Positions 8,934 to 15,973 of a DNA stretch of 31,305 bases are shown here, piece by piece. The translations under genes were made by a program, and so were the position numbers. Source of the stretch: Pelobacter sp. UBA6093 (GTDB taxonomy: Bacteria > Desulfobacterota > Desulfuromonadia > Desulfuromonadales > Syntrophotaleaceae); assembly GCA_002435955.1 (NCBI GenBank), contig DIWZ01000041.1, positions 147,402-178,706 of the forward strand, read 5' to 3'. The notes under the pieces were generated by a model. It ran no database searches. It was given only the letters and a program-made list of their open reading frames with translations, and was not told the DNA's origin. Numbering within the stretch: the first letter of the stretch is position 1; every line of letters starts with the position of its first letter.

Positions 8934-8961
8934 AAAAACAGTCTGATAAGAAGGGCAGGCC

Positions 8962-9912
8962 TCAGCCCTGGATGACGCCGCTGAGACGACTGCTGATCTG
9001 CAGGGCCACCTCAAGGGCGCGGCGGCCATCCTCTCCCCCGACAACAGGCGGGGTCCCGTTTTTGACGGCCGCGACAAAAGCTTCAATCTCATCCATCAAC
9101 GCATCGCTTTCGGCAAAGCCTTTTTCCAGCATGGTAATACCGGGGAGACCCGGCAAAACCATCCCCTCGCCGTCCTTGCGACACACGGCAATCCTGCGTT
9201 TCTGATAATCGATGGAGAAATATGCGTCCGGCTGAAACACCCGGACCTTGCGCATGGCGTCCCGACTGACACGACTGGCCGTGACATTGGCAACGCAACC
9301 ACTGGCAAATTCGAGACGCGCGTTGGCGATATCAACTTCACCGGACAGTACCGGCACACCGGATGCGTGGATCGAAGTCAGCTCGGATTTGACCATATTG
9401 AGGATAATATCGATATCGTGAATCATCAGATCGAGCACCACATTGACATCGGTACCCCGACCGCGGTAAGGCGTCAAGCGATGGGATTCGATAAACATGG
9501 GCTTGTTCAATTCACCGTTGAGGGCCACGATCGCAGGATTAAAGCGCTCCAGATGACCGACTTGCAATACCACTCCCTGCTTGCGGGCCAAGGCAATCAG
9601 TTCCTCCGCTTCGGCGACCGTCTCGGTGATCGGTTTTTCCACCAGCACATGCCGGCCGGCCGCCAGAAAATCCTTTGCCACCGAAAAATGAAAATGGGTG
9701 GGAACTACGATCGAAGCCAGGTCGACCATGTCGAGCAACTCGCGATAGTCCGAAAACGCCGGACAACCAACCTCGGCCGCAACCCTTTCCGCTGCGGCCA
9801 GATCCACATCGACTACCCCGACCAATTCGACCCCGGGCAGCGCCGCATACTTTTGGGCATGAAAACGGCCCAAATAGCCTACACCGATAACCGCCGCCCG
9901 CAAATCGCTCAT
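8962..9912 (-). CDS. gnnA: Gfo/Idh/MocA oxidoreductase, predicted GnnA (UDP-GlcNAc 3-dehydrogenase)
   Basis: NAD-dependent sugar dehydrogenase of 316 aa. An N-terminal Rossmann fold has VIGVGYLGRFH (about 8-18) and the family EKP motif at 92-94. The C-terminal domain carries LDLMIHDIDIIL, with the His-Asp typical of Gfo/Idh/MocA enzymes. By context it should oxidise C3 of UDP-GlcNAc before transamination by the downstream DegT-family protein, giving UDP-GlcNAc3N for lipid A. Its ATG overlaps the lpxA stop as ATGA, tying its translation to LpxA. Many deltaproteobacterial genomes call this gene only a generic oxidoreductase. Substrate and direction are inferred, not visible. Confidence 0.8.
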   Translation of the reverse strand: MSDLRAAVIGVGYLGRFHAQKYAALPGVELVGVVDVDLAAAERVAAEVGCPAFSDYRELLDMVDLASIVVPTHFHFSVAKDFLAAGRHVLVEKPITETVAEAEELIALARKQGVVLQVGHLERFNPAIVALNGELNKPMFIESHRLTPYRGRGTDVNVVLDLMIHDIDIILNMVKSELTSIHASGVPVLSGEVDIANARLEFASGCVANVTASRVSRDAMRKVRVFQPDAYFSIDYQKRRIAVCRKDGEGMVLPGLPGITMLEKGFAESDALMDEIEAFVAAVKNGTPPVVGGEDGRRALEVALQISSRLSGVIQG

Positions 9913-10679
9913 CGCGCCACACCTCTTTCACTGGCCCGGATAAAGTTCACAAACGCCTGAATTTCTGCAGCCTCGGAAACCTCCGCGGTAATCCGGGCCA
10001 ATGCCTCTTCCTGACGCAGATTGCTGCGAAACATTAATTTATAAGCCTGTTTTATATCACGCAGCGTCTCATCCGAGAAGTTGCGCCGTTTCAGGCCTAC
10101 CAGATTAATGCCAACCGCCTTGGCCCTGTCGCCCTGGGCAATGAGATACGGAGCGATATCCTGCGCCACCATGCTCCCGCCACTGATCATGGCGTGACTG
10201 CCGATACGGGTAAACTGGTGAACCGCCGACAGCCCGCCAAGAATCGCCCAGTCGTCAACCCGCACATGACCGCCCAGGGTAGCTCCATTAGCCAGGATAA
10301 CCCGATTACCGATGATGCAGTCGTGGGCCACATGCGCGTAGGCCATAAACAGGTTGTCGTTACCGACAACTGTTTCGCCGCCGCCGTCTTCGGTACCACG
10401 GTGCATGGTGACAAACTCACGAATGGTGTTGCGGTCACCGATGCGCAAGGTGGACACCTCGCCGTGGAATTTCAGATCCTGAGGATCGGCACCGATGGAA
10501 GCAAACTGGAAGATGCGGTTGTCCCGGCCAATTTCCGTCCAGCCTTCTATGACCGTATGCGCACCCACCCGGGTTCCGCCAGCAATGGATACGTGAGGAC
10601 CGATCACCGCATAGGGACCGATTTCGACGCTGTCGTGAATCTGTGCACCGTCATGGACGATTGCCGTTGAATGAATCAT
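9909..10679 (-). CDS. lpxA: UDP-N-acetylglucosamine O/N-acyltransferase (LpxA)
   Basis: Left-handed beta-helix acyltransferase (256 aa) built from hexapeptide repeats, catalysing the first step of lipid A synthesis with R-3-hydroxyacyl-ACP. Catalytic His119 lies in AHVAHDC and corresponds to E. coli His125. His138 and His154-Gln155 match E. coli His144 and His160-Gln161. The chain-length ruler position, E. coli Gly173, is Gly167 here, which by analogy permits a long acyl chain (about C14). The start at 10679 (MIHSTAIV) has AAGG upstream and sits four bases after fabZ; a 9-residue upstream extension overlaps fabZ and is not favoured. If GnnA/GnnB are active, this enzyme would form an amide rather than an ester at C3. 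Confidence 0.94.
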   Translation of the reverse strand: MIHSTAIVHDGAQIHDSVEIGPYAVIGPHVSIAGGTRVGAHTVIEGWTEIGRDNRIFQFASIGADPQDLKFHGEVSTLRIGDRNTIREFVTMHRGTEDGGGETVVGNDNLFMAYAHVAHDCIIGNRVILANGATLGGHVRVDDWAILGGLSAVHQFTRIGSHAMISGGSMVAQDIAPYLIAQGDRAKAVGINLVGLKRRNFSDETLRDIKQAYKLMFRSNLRQEEALARITAEVSEAAEIQAFVNFIRASERGVAR

Positions 10680-10683
10680 GATA

Positions 10684-11127
10684 TCAACCTTGCGCACGCG
10701 GTGCAAAAACCGCTTTCAACTCAGCTTCGGCCACCAACGTTCCTTCAACAAAAGCTTTGCCATCAAAAACATACAAACCACGCCGGTTGCTGATCAGATC
10801 CAACTGCAGGCGCAACACGTCACCAGGTCCCACCGGGCGACGAAAACGGGCTTTATTGATGCCGGTGAAATAGGGCACCTGATCGTTTTTATCTCCGGCA
10901 GCCAGAGCAGCAACAGCACCACCTACCTGCGCCATGGCTTCGATGATCAAAACCCCGGGCATGATCGGATGACCGGGATAGTGCCCCTGAAAAAACGGCT
11001 CGTTGATGGTGACATTTTTAATGCCGACGGCACTTTTACCCGGTTGCAAATCCACGATCCTATCCACGAGAAGAAAGGGATAGCGGTGCGGCAATAATTT
11101 CATGATATCAAGAATTTCGAGGGTCAT
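10684..11127 (-). CDS. fabZ: 3-hydroxyacyl-ACP dehydratase (FabZ)
   Basis: Hot-dog fold dehydratase of 147 aa. Catalytic His49 lies in GHYPGHPIMPG and Glu63 in VLIIEAMAQ. It removes water from R-3-hydroxyacyl-ACP in fatty acid elongation and so competes with LpxA and LpxD for the same substrate, which is why it is often embedded in lpx operons. The start at 11127 (MTLEILDIMKLLPHRYP) has AAAGG seven bases upstream. An upstream 13-residue extension overlaps lpxD. The lpxD stop lies within its ribosome-binding region, so the two are probably translationally coupled. Confidence 0.95.
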   Translation of the reverse strand: MTLEILDIMKLLPHRYPFLLVDRIVDLQPGKSAVGIKNVTINEPFFQGHYPGHPIMPGVLIIEAMAQVGGAVAALAAGDKNDQVPYFTGINKARFRRPVGPGDVLRLQLDLISNRRGLYVFDGKAFVEGTLVAEAELKAVFAPRAQG

Positions 11128-11131
11128 GCCG

Positions 11132-12163
11132 TTACCTTTCCTTGACAAGCTTTTCCAGTTCCTCAATGCGTTTTTGCAAACTGTTGATGGTTTTGCGCAT
11201 GGCAGGCAGGTTTTTCACACCTGCTGAAGCACGAAGCCAATCCTTATGGGGCATGCTGGGCGTTCCGGAAACAACCCGTCCCGCCGGCAAGTCGCTAATG
11301 ATCCCGCTTTGGGCAGCGACCATGGTATTATCGCCGATCTTGATATGCCCGGCCAGGCCGGCTTGCCCACCAATAGTGCAATGGTTGCCGACCTCGCTGC
11401 TGCCGGCGATACCCACCTGGGCCACCAGAATCGTATCTTCGCCAATGGTGACATTATGGGCAATCTGTACCAGATTGTCGATCTTGGCACCACGCTTGAT
11501 CAGGGTCACACCCATGGCAGCACGATCGATGCACACATTGGAGCCGACTTCCACATCATCTTCAATGACGACAATGCCGATCTGGGGAATTTTATAATAA
11601 CTTTTCCCATCAGGCGCAAAACCGAAACCATCCGAACCGATCACCGCGCCAGGCTGCACAACAACACGATCGCCGATGCGACACTGTTCCCGAACCAGTA
11701 CTCCTGCATGAACCAGGCAGTCTTCGCCTATCTCCCCGCCGTCATAAACCACAACGCCCGGATAGAGAATCGTCCCACGTCCGATGCGAACATTTTTGCC
11801 AATGACGCACCCTGGATGGATGGTTACATCGGCACCCAGTTGGGCACTGTGATCGACCAGGGCGCCTTCCATAACCCCCTGCGGCTCGGGGCGCTGCACG
11901 TGAAGCGCCGTAAGTACTTTGGCAAAAGCCAGGTAGGGATTGTTGCATACCAGCAATGAAACGCCGGGGCACTCGGTCCCCGGCTTGATAATAACGGCCG
12001 ATGCGGTGGTATCTTTGAGTTTTGCCAGGTACTTGGGGTTGGCAACAAAGGTGATATCACCAGGGCCAGCTGTGTCAAAAGGCGCCATGCGCTTGATGGT
12101 GACGGAACCGTCTCCCACCACTGTGCCACCGATCAATTCAGCCAATTCATTCAAGGTCGCCAT
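11132..12163 (-). CDS. lpxD: UDP-3-O/N-(3-hydroxyacyl)glucosamine N-acyltransferase (LpxD)
   Basis: Acyltransferase of 343 aa with an N-terminal uridine-binding domain (about 1-100), a hexapeptide-repeat beta-helix and a C-terminal helix (about 318-343) with coiled-coil character. It adds the second 3-hydroxyacyl chain, on N2, to give the diacylated precursor. The catalytic His is residue 236 in NLVQIAHNV, matching E. coli His239. The start at 12163 is supported by AAAGGAG five bases upstream and by the family N-terminus; a 21-residue extension overlaps skp. The LpxC and LpxH/LpxI steps are not encoded in this window. Confidence 0.94.
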   Translation of the reverse strand: MATLNELAELIGGTVVGDGSVTIKRMAPFDTAGPGDITFVANPKYLAKLKDTTASAVIIKPGTECPGVSLLVCNNPYLAFAKVLTALHVQRPEPQGVMEGALVDHSAQLGADVTIHPGCVIGKNVRIGRGTILYPGVVVYDGGEIGEDCLVHAGVLVREQCRIGDRVVVQPGAVIGSDGFGFAPDGKSYYKIPQIGIVVIEDDVEVGSNVCIDRAAMGVTLIKRGAKIDNLVQIAHNVTIGEDTILVAQVGIAGSSEVGNHCTIGGQAGLAGHIKIGDNTMVAAQSGIISDLPAGRVVSGTPSMPHKDWLRASAGVKNLPAMRKTINSLQKRIEELEKLVKER

Positions 12164-12173
12164 CGCGTCTCCT

Positions 12174-12698
12174 TTACTTGCCCTTGGTTTGTGCAAATTT
12201 CTTGTCGTATGCTTTGGCAACCTCATCGGTCAGATCGACACTGTCGGCCGTGTACAGCGTGGTACTCTTTTCGATAATCACGTCATAGCCACCTTTGACG
12301 CCGAAATCTTTGACAACCTTGGCTACTTCGTCGAGGATACGGGAGGTCGCCTGGCGATCTTCCTGCTGCAATTCTTCCTGCGCATCCTTGCCAAAACGCT
12401 GAAAATCTTTAACCTTCTGCTGCAAGTCGCGCTCTTTTTCTGCGATCGCTTCCTTGGACAACACCATCTTCTGTTTTTCGAAATCGTCATTGAGCTTTTT
12501 CAGAGCGGTTTGCCGGCTCTGCATGGTATTCTGAAAAGATTTCGCTTTGGCGGCAATGCTTTTCTGGGCAGACTGCCCAGCCGCAGAGGTACGCAAAACC
12601 TTCTGCAGATCGATGACGCCGACTTTGCCATTGGCAGCGCCAGCGGGCACTGCGGCCAGCAACATAACTACCAACAGAAATCCAAAGATTTTTTTCAT
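12174..12698 (-). CDS. skp: Periplasmic OmpH/Skp-like outer-membrane protein chaperone
   Basis: 174 aa. Residues 1-22 form a signal peptide (MKKIFGFLLVVMLLAAVPAGA) with likely cleavage after AGA. The mature part starts with GKVGVIDLQKVLRTSAAG, the OmpH family opening. A long charged helical stretch follows (about 45-130), as in the tentacle arms of the trimeric chaperone. It would hold unfolded outer-membrane proteins in the periplasm for delivery to BamA, encoded directly upstream. The ATG at 12698 has AAAGGAG six bases upstream; the 25-residue upstream extension is not credible because it would bury the signal peptide. The gap to lpxD is 10 bases. Confidence 0.9.
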   Translation of the reverse strand: MKKIFGFLLVVMLLAAVPAGAANGKVGVIDLQKVLRTSAAGQSAQKSIAAKAKSFQNTMQSRQTALKKLNDDFEKQKMVLSKEAIAEKERDLQQKVKDFQRFGKDAQEELQQEDRQATSRILDEVAKVVKDFGVKGGYDVIIEKSTTLYTADSVDLTDEVAKAYDKKFAQTKGK

Positions 12699-12787
12699 GC
12701 AAGACTCCTTTAAGGTTGAATTAAGGTGCGCCGGTCTGACTTGAATGCGCACATTTTTCCCCAGATACACCAAGCTCCGTCAGGCTA

Positions 12788-15031
12788 CTAAAACATTTTA
12801 CCCACCGAAAAATCGAAGGCCGATGCGTCTTCCCACTCCTTGGGACTGAGGTTGTATCCCCAGGCGAAACGCAGCGGGCCCATGGGACTGTTCCAACTTA
12901 TGCCGGCACCCACACTGTAGCGCATGTCCGAAAACATACTCTCATCGGTGGCCCAGGCGTTGCCAGTATCGAAAAATACCAGGCCTTTCATCTTCATGTC
13001 TTTAATCAAAGGGAAAAACAACTCCAGGTTGAAAACAGCCTCTTTGGAGCCCCCGAAAAAGTCGCCGGTCAAGGGATCGCGCGGACCGACCTCACGGGAT
13101 TGAAAACCGCGCAGGGAATTCATCCCCCCCAGGAAAAAGCGTTCGTCCAACGGAATCGATTTGTCGCCTATTTCCTGGATATAACCAATTCGCCCGTGGG
13201 CACTGAAGACCATCTGCCAAGGCAGCGGATAAAAGTACCGATGATCGGCCGTATATTTGACGAATCGCTCGGTGCCGCCAATCCCGGCATATTCGATGCC
13301 AAGCTCGGAAATATTGCCGCGGCTGGGATCGGGACGGAAATCGGTGGTATTGCGCGACAATGATGCCGAAATGGACGACAAGGTGTGTTTGCCTTCCTGC
13401 TCCCTGATCGTAAAACTGGCATCGTCATCGACATTGGTGATGTTTTTCTTTTCATAGCGATAGACGAAAAAAGAACGGATATCATCGGTAATCGGCAGTC
13501 CGAGCTTGATATCGCCACCGGTTGTTTCCCGATCAAAATCTGTCCATTCGCGTTCGGTGTCGTAAACATCAAAACCGAGTGCCAGATCGCGATCGAGGAA
13601 ATAAGGGTCGAGCAGACCGACTCGATAAACGGTACGACTGCCCCCCAAAGAGCCGGACAAATCGAGACGCAGACCACGCCCAAGAAAGTTATCCTGGGAG
13701 ACGGCCCCCTGCAGCATTAACCCGTCAACGGAAGAAAACCCCGCGCCGATACTGAAACTTCCGGTAGGACGTTCCTTGAGATCGATATCGATGTCCATCA
13801 ACGACAGATCATCGCCCTTGCGGGTGGTTAGATTCACTTCGTCAAAGTAACCGAGGTTATTGATCTTGCGACGGCTGTCTTTAACCAGGGAGGCGCTATA
13901 GGTATCACCTTCTGCCAACTTCACCTGACGCCGGACAACCTTGTCGCGGGTCCTCGTATTGCCGGAGATATTGATATGCCCGATGCGCGCCTTGATGCCC
14001 TGCTCGATATCGTAGACGATATCGACCTTGTTCGCCTGTTCATCGACCTGGGTTTCGGGAGTGACATTGACGTAAGCAAATCCGGTGTCGGCATAAAGAT
14101 CATTGATCCTCAGCATGTCTTCCCGCATCACCTTGCGGCTGAAAACATCACCCGCATGCAGGGTCATGCTGTTCAAAAGTCCCTGTTTGTCCTTGAGAAT
14201 GTCACCTGAAACATCGAGTTTGCCGACAAAAAACTGCTTGCCTTCTTCAATCTCATACAACAGCTCGATCGATTTTTTGTCCGGCAGAAGATTAACAACC
14301 GGTCCTTTGACGCTGACCTGAATATAACCCTCGTTATAGTATTGATCGGCAATGATATCCCGATCGACCTTGGTCATTTCTTCCTTGTAGCCACCCCGCC
14401 CGGTAATAAATGACAGGAACCATTTTTCCTTGGTCAGCATGACCTTTTTGAGTTCTTTGTCCTTGAAAACCGTATTGCCCTCGAATCGGATATCGGTCAC
14501 GTAGACCTTGTCACCTTCATCGATATCGAAGGTGATGGTAGCTTCCTGACGATCGTTGATATCGACCTTGGCATCGATCTCGGTAGCGTAATGACCTTCT
14601 TCGATATAGGCCCGCTTGATGATTTCAATGGCTTCACGGACGACCTGGGGCCGATAAAACTCGATCTTCTGGGCATTTACCAATTCGTCAAGCTTATCGG
14701 TCTTGATTTCAGAGTTTCCCGTGAAGACGACCTTGCGCAGCAAGGGGCGTTCGACGACGTTGAAAACCAGCAGTTTTCTGCCCTCGCGTTCAACCAATTC
14801 CGCTGAAACATCCTGAAACCGGCCGGTTTTGAAAATGGCCGCAATATTCCGGTCGATCTCCTCCGTCGAAATGGCCTTGCCTGCGGCGACCGTCAGAACT
14901 CCCTCGATATAGGTGCGTTCCACACGCCGGTTTCCTTCGACCAGAATCTGATCCACCACAAAGGGCGAAGCCATCCCGGCAACCGGTATCCACAGCAACA
15001 CTATCAGCCAGACCATCCAACGATTCTTCAT
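12788..15031 (-). CDS. bamA: Outer-membrane protein assembly factor (BamA)
   Basis: Omp85 family protein of 747 aa that inserts beta-barrel proteins into the outer membrane. A signal peptide (about 1-21, ending near AGMA) precedes five POTRA domains (about 22-340) and a C-terminal 16-stranded barrel. The conserved RGF motif appears as LRGF near residue 640. The chain ends in FDFSVGKMF, a beta-signal with terminal Phe. The ATG at 15031 has GGAG eleven bases upstream. A TTG eight codons earlier has no ribosome-binding site. It is the first gene of the envelope operon, behind the promoter at 15068-15096. Confidence 0.95.
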   Translation of the reverse strand: MKNRWMVWLIVLLWIPVAGMASPFVVDQILVEGNRRVERTYIEGVLTVAAGKAISTEEIDRNIAAIFKTGRFQDVSAELVEREGRKLLVFNVVERPLLRKVVFTGNSEIKTDKLDELVNAQKIEFYRPQVVREAIEIIKRAYIEEGHYATEIDAKVDINDRQEATITFDIDEGDKVYVTDIRFEGNTVFKDKELKKVMLTKEKWFLSFITGRGGYKEEMTKVDRDIIADQYYNEGYIQVSVKGPVVNLLPDKKSIELLYEIEEGKQFFVGKLDVSGDILKDKQGLLNSMTLHAGDVFSRKVMREDMLRINDLYADTGFAYVNVTPETQVDEQANKVDIVYDIEQGIKARIGHINISGNTRTRDKVVRRQVKLAEGDTYSASLVKDSRRKINNLGYFDEVNLTTRKGDDLSLMDIDIDLKERPTGSFSIGAGFSSVDGLMLQGAVSQDNFLGRGLRLDLSGSLGGSRTVYRVGLLDPYFLDRDLALGFDVYDTEREWTDFDRETTGGDIKLGLPITDDIRSFFVYRYEKKNITNVDDDASFTIREQEGKHTLSSISASLSRNTTDFRPDPSRGNISELGIEYAGIGGTERFVKYTADHRYFYPLPWQMVFSAHGRIGYIQEIGDKSIPLDERFFLGGMNSLRGFQSREVGPRDPLTGDFFGGSKEAVFNLELFFPLIKDMKMKGLVFFDTGNAWATDESMFSDMRYSVGAGISWNSPMGPLRFAWGYNLSPKEWEDASAFDFSVGKMF

Positions 15032-15067
15032 GCAACCAATACTCCGACCAAGCAAGGAAAGTGGGTC

Positions 15068-15096
15068 ATTATAGGTAAAGAATATAGGGGTGTAAA
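15068..15096 (-). promoter_or_regulatory. Sigma70-type promoter for the bamA-lpx-waa operon
   Basis: On the minus strand, TTTACA (15096-15091) and TATAAT (15073-15068) are separated by exactly 17 bases. The -10 is a perfect consensus and the -35 has one mismatch. Transcription should begin around 15060, giving a leader of about 30 bases before the bamA ATG at 15031. The position between the end of lolD and the start of bamA makes it the natural start of the long operon. Confidence 0.75.
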
Positions 15097-15103
15097 CCCC
15101 TAT
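15084..15103. promoter_or_regulatory. Palindrome over the -35 box (candidate operator or lolD end hairpin)
   Basis: ATAGGGGT (15084-15091) and ACCCCTAT (15096-15103) form a perfect 8-base inverted repeat around GTAA, covering the -35 hexamer of the bamA promoter. A repressor bound here would block the promoter. The same sequence could form a hairpin at the 3' end of the lolD transcript, but it is followed on the minus strand by TATTCTTT rather than a clean U tract, so a terminator is less likely. No regulator gene is nearby to suggest a ligand. Confidence 0.5.
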
Positions 15104-15172
15104 CTAAGTGGCCCGAGCGGTTAATCCTGACGTCTAATTCCGGTCCACATCAACGCTTAGCTGCTTAGACTT

Positions 15173-15838
15173 CTAGCCGACGATCCGTCCGTCCGCCATG
15201 TGAACAATACGGTCAAGGCCCGCGGCAAGGCGGGTATCATGCGTCACAATGATGAGGGTGAGTCCACGCGCACCATGAAGGCGCGTCAACAGGCGAAATA
15301 TGCTATCCGAAGTGCCACTGTCAAGATTACCGGTCGGCTCATCGGCGAGCAGCACCCGGGGCGACATCACCAGAGCCCGGGCAATAGCCACACGTTGCTG
15401 TTCCCCCCCTGACAGTTCCCCGGGCTTGTGACTCAAGCGCGGTTCAAGGCCGACTTCAAAAAGCAACTCTTTGGCCGCCGACTCGGCCTTGCTGCGTGGC
15501 CATCGGGCGATCAGGGCGGGCATCATGACATTTTCCAGAGCCGAAAATTCCGGAAGCAACTGGTGAAACTGAAAAACAAACCCGAGGCTACGATTGCGAA
15601 AACCATCAAGATCCGCACCCCGCAGACTGAAAATATCCTGTCCGTCATACCGCACATCGCCGCTGGTCGGGCGATCCAGCCCCCCAAGAATATGCATCAA
15701 GGTTGATTTGCCCGCGCCCGACGCTCCAACCACGGCGACCCTTTCGCCCATATCGATCTTCAAATCGACATTGGCAAGGACATCGACCTGTCGGACTCCG
15801 CTTACGAAACTTTTACATAAATTACTGACTTCGATCAT
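15173..15838 (-). CDS. lolD: Lipoprotein-releasing ABC transporter ATP-binding protein (LolD)
   Basis: ABC ATPase of 221 aa in the MacB/LolD group. Walker A is GASGAGKST (about 38-46), the Q-loop lies in FQFHQLLPEFSALENVMMP, the signature is LSGGEQQR, Walker B is VLLADEPTGNLD and the switch His is in IIVTHD. The phrase FHQLLPEFSALENV is typical of LolD. It would power extraction of outer-membrane lipoproteins from the inner membrane to LolA. Start ATG 15838, with AGGAATT upstream. It is separated from the permease gene by 135 bases filled with 7-base repeats, yet keeps its own ribosome-binding site. Confidence 0.9.
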   Translation of the reverse strand: MIEVSNLCKSFVSGVRQVDVLANVDLKIDMGERVAVVGASGAGKSTLMHILGGLDRPTSGDVRYDGQDIFSLRGADLDGFRNRSLGFVFQFHQLLPEFSALENVMMPALIARWPRSKAESAAKELLFEVGLEPRLSHKPGELSGGEQQRVAIARALVMSPRVLLADEPTGNLDSGTSDSIFRLLTRLHGARGLTLIIVTHDTRLAAGLDRIVHMADGRIVG

Positions 15839-15853
15839 CGTAATTCCTAAAGG

Positions 15854-15916
15854 CGGCTATCGGCTATCGGCTATCGGCTATCGGTTATCGGTTATCGGTT
15901 AGCGGCTATCGGCTTG
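15854..15916. repeat. Heptamer tandem array 1, (CGGCTAT)n, nine units
   Basis: Nine consecutive 7-base units based on CGGCTAT: four exact, then CGGTTAT twice, CGGTTAG, CGGCTAT and CGGCTTG. The array lies between the lolC stop (15974) and the lolD start (15838). Being 7 bases long, the unit shifts frame each copy and leaves no stop codon in one orientation, which creates spurious reading frames. It is a simple sequence repeat prone to slippage. Confidence 0.95.
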
Positions 15917-15923
15917 AGGTTTT

Positions 15924-15961
15924 CCGCTCGCCGCTCGCCGCTCGCCGCTTGCCGCTTACCG
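15924..15961. repeat. Heptamer tandem array 2, (CCGCTCG)n, five units plus a partial
   Basis: Three exact CCGCTCG units, then CCGCTTG, CCGCTTA and a partial CCG. Array 2 begins eight bases after array 1 with a related but distinct unit, suggesting successive expansion of a common heptamer in the lolC-lolD spacer. Confidence 0.93.
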
Positions 15962-15973
15962 AGTGCCGGGCTC

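Noticed and set aside
15084..15103. The palindrome as a simple terminator of lolD
   Set aside because: The stem is good but there is no continuous U tract and it overlaps a strong promoter, so I list it as a candidate operator while keeping the terminator reading open.
15594..15902. A reading frame running through the heptamer array (repeated Gly-Tyr-Arg-Leu-Ser type translation)
   Set aside because: A 7-base repeat without stop codons yields such frames automatically; the frame is antisense to lolD.
15854..15961. The short repeats as a CRISPR array
   Set aside because: The 7-base units are directly tandem, without spacers, and no cas gene is present.
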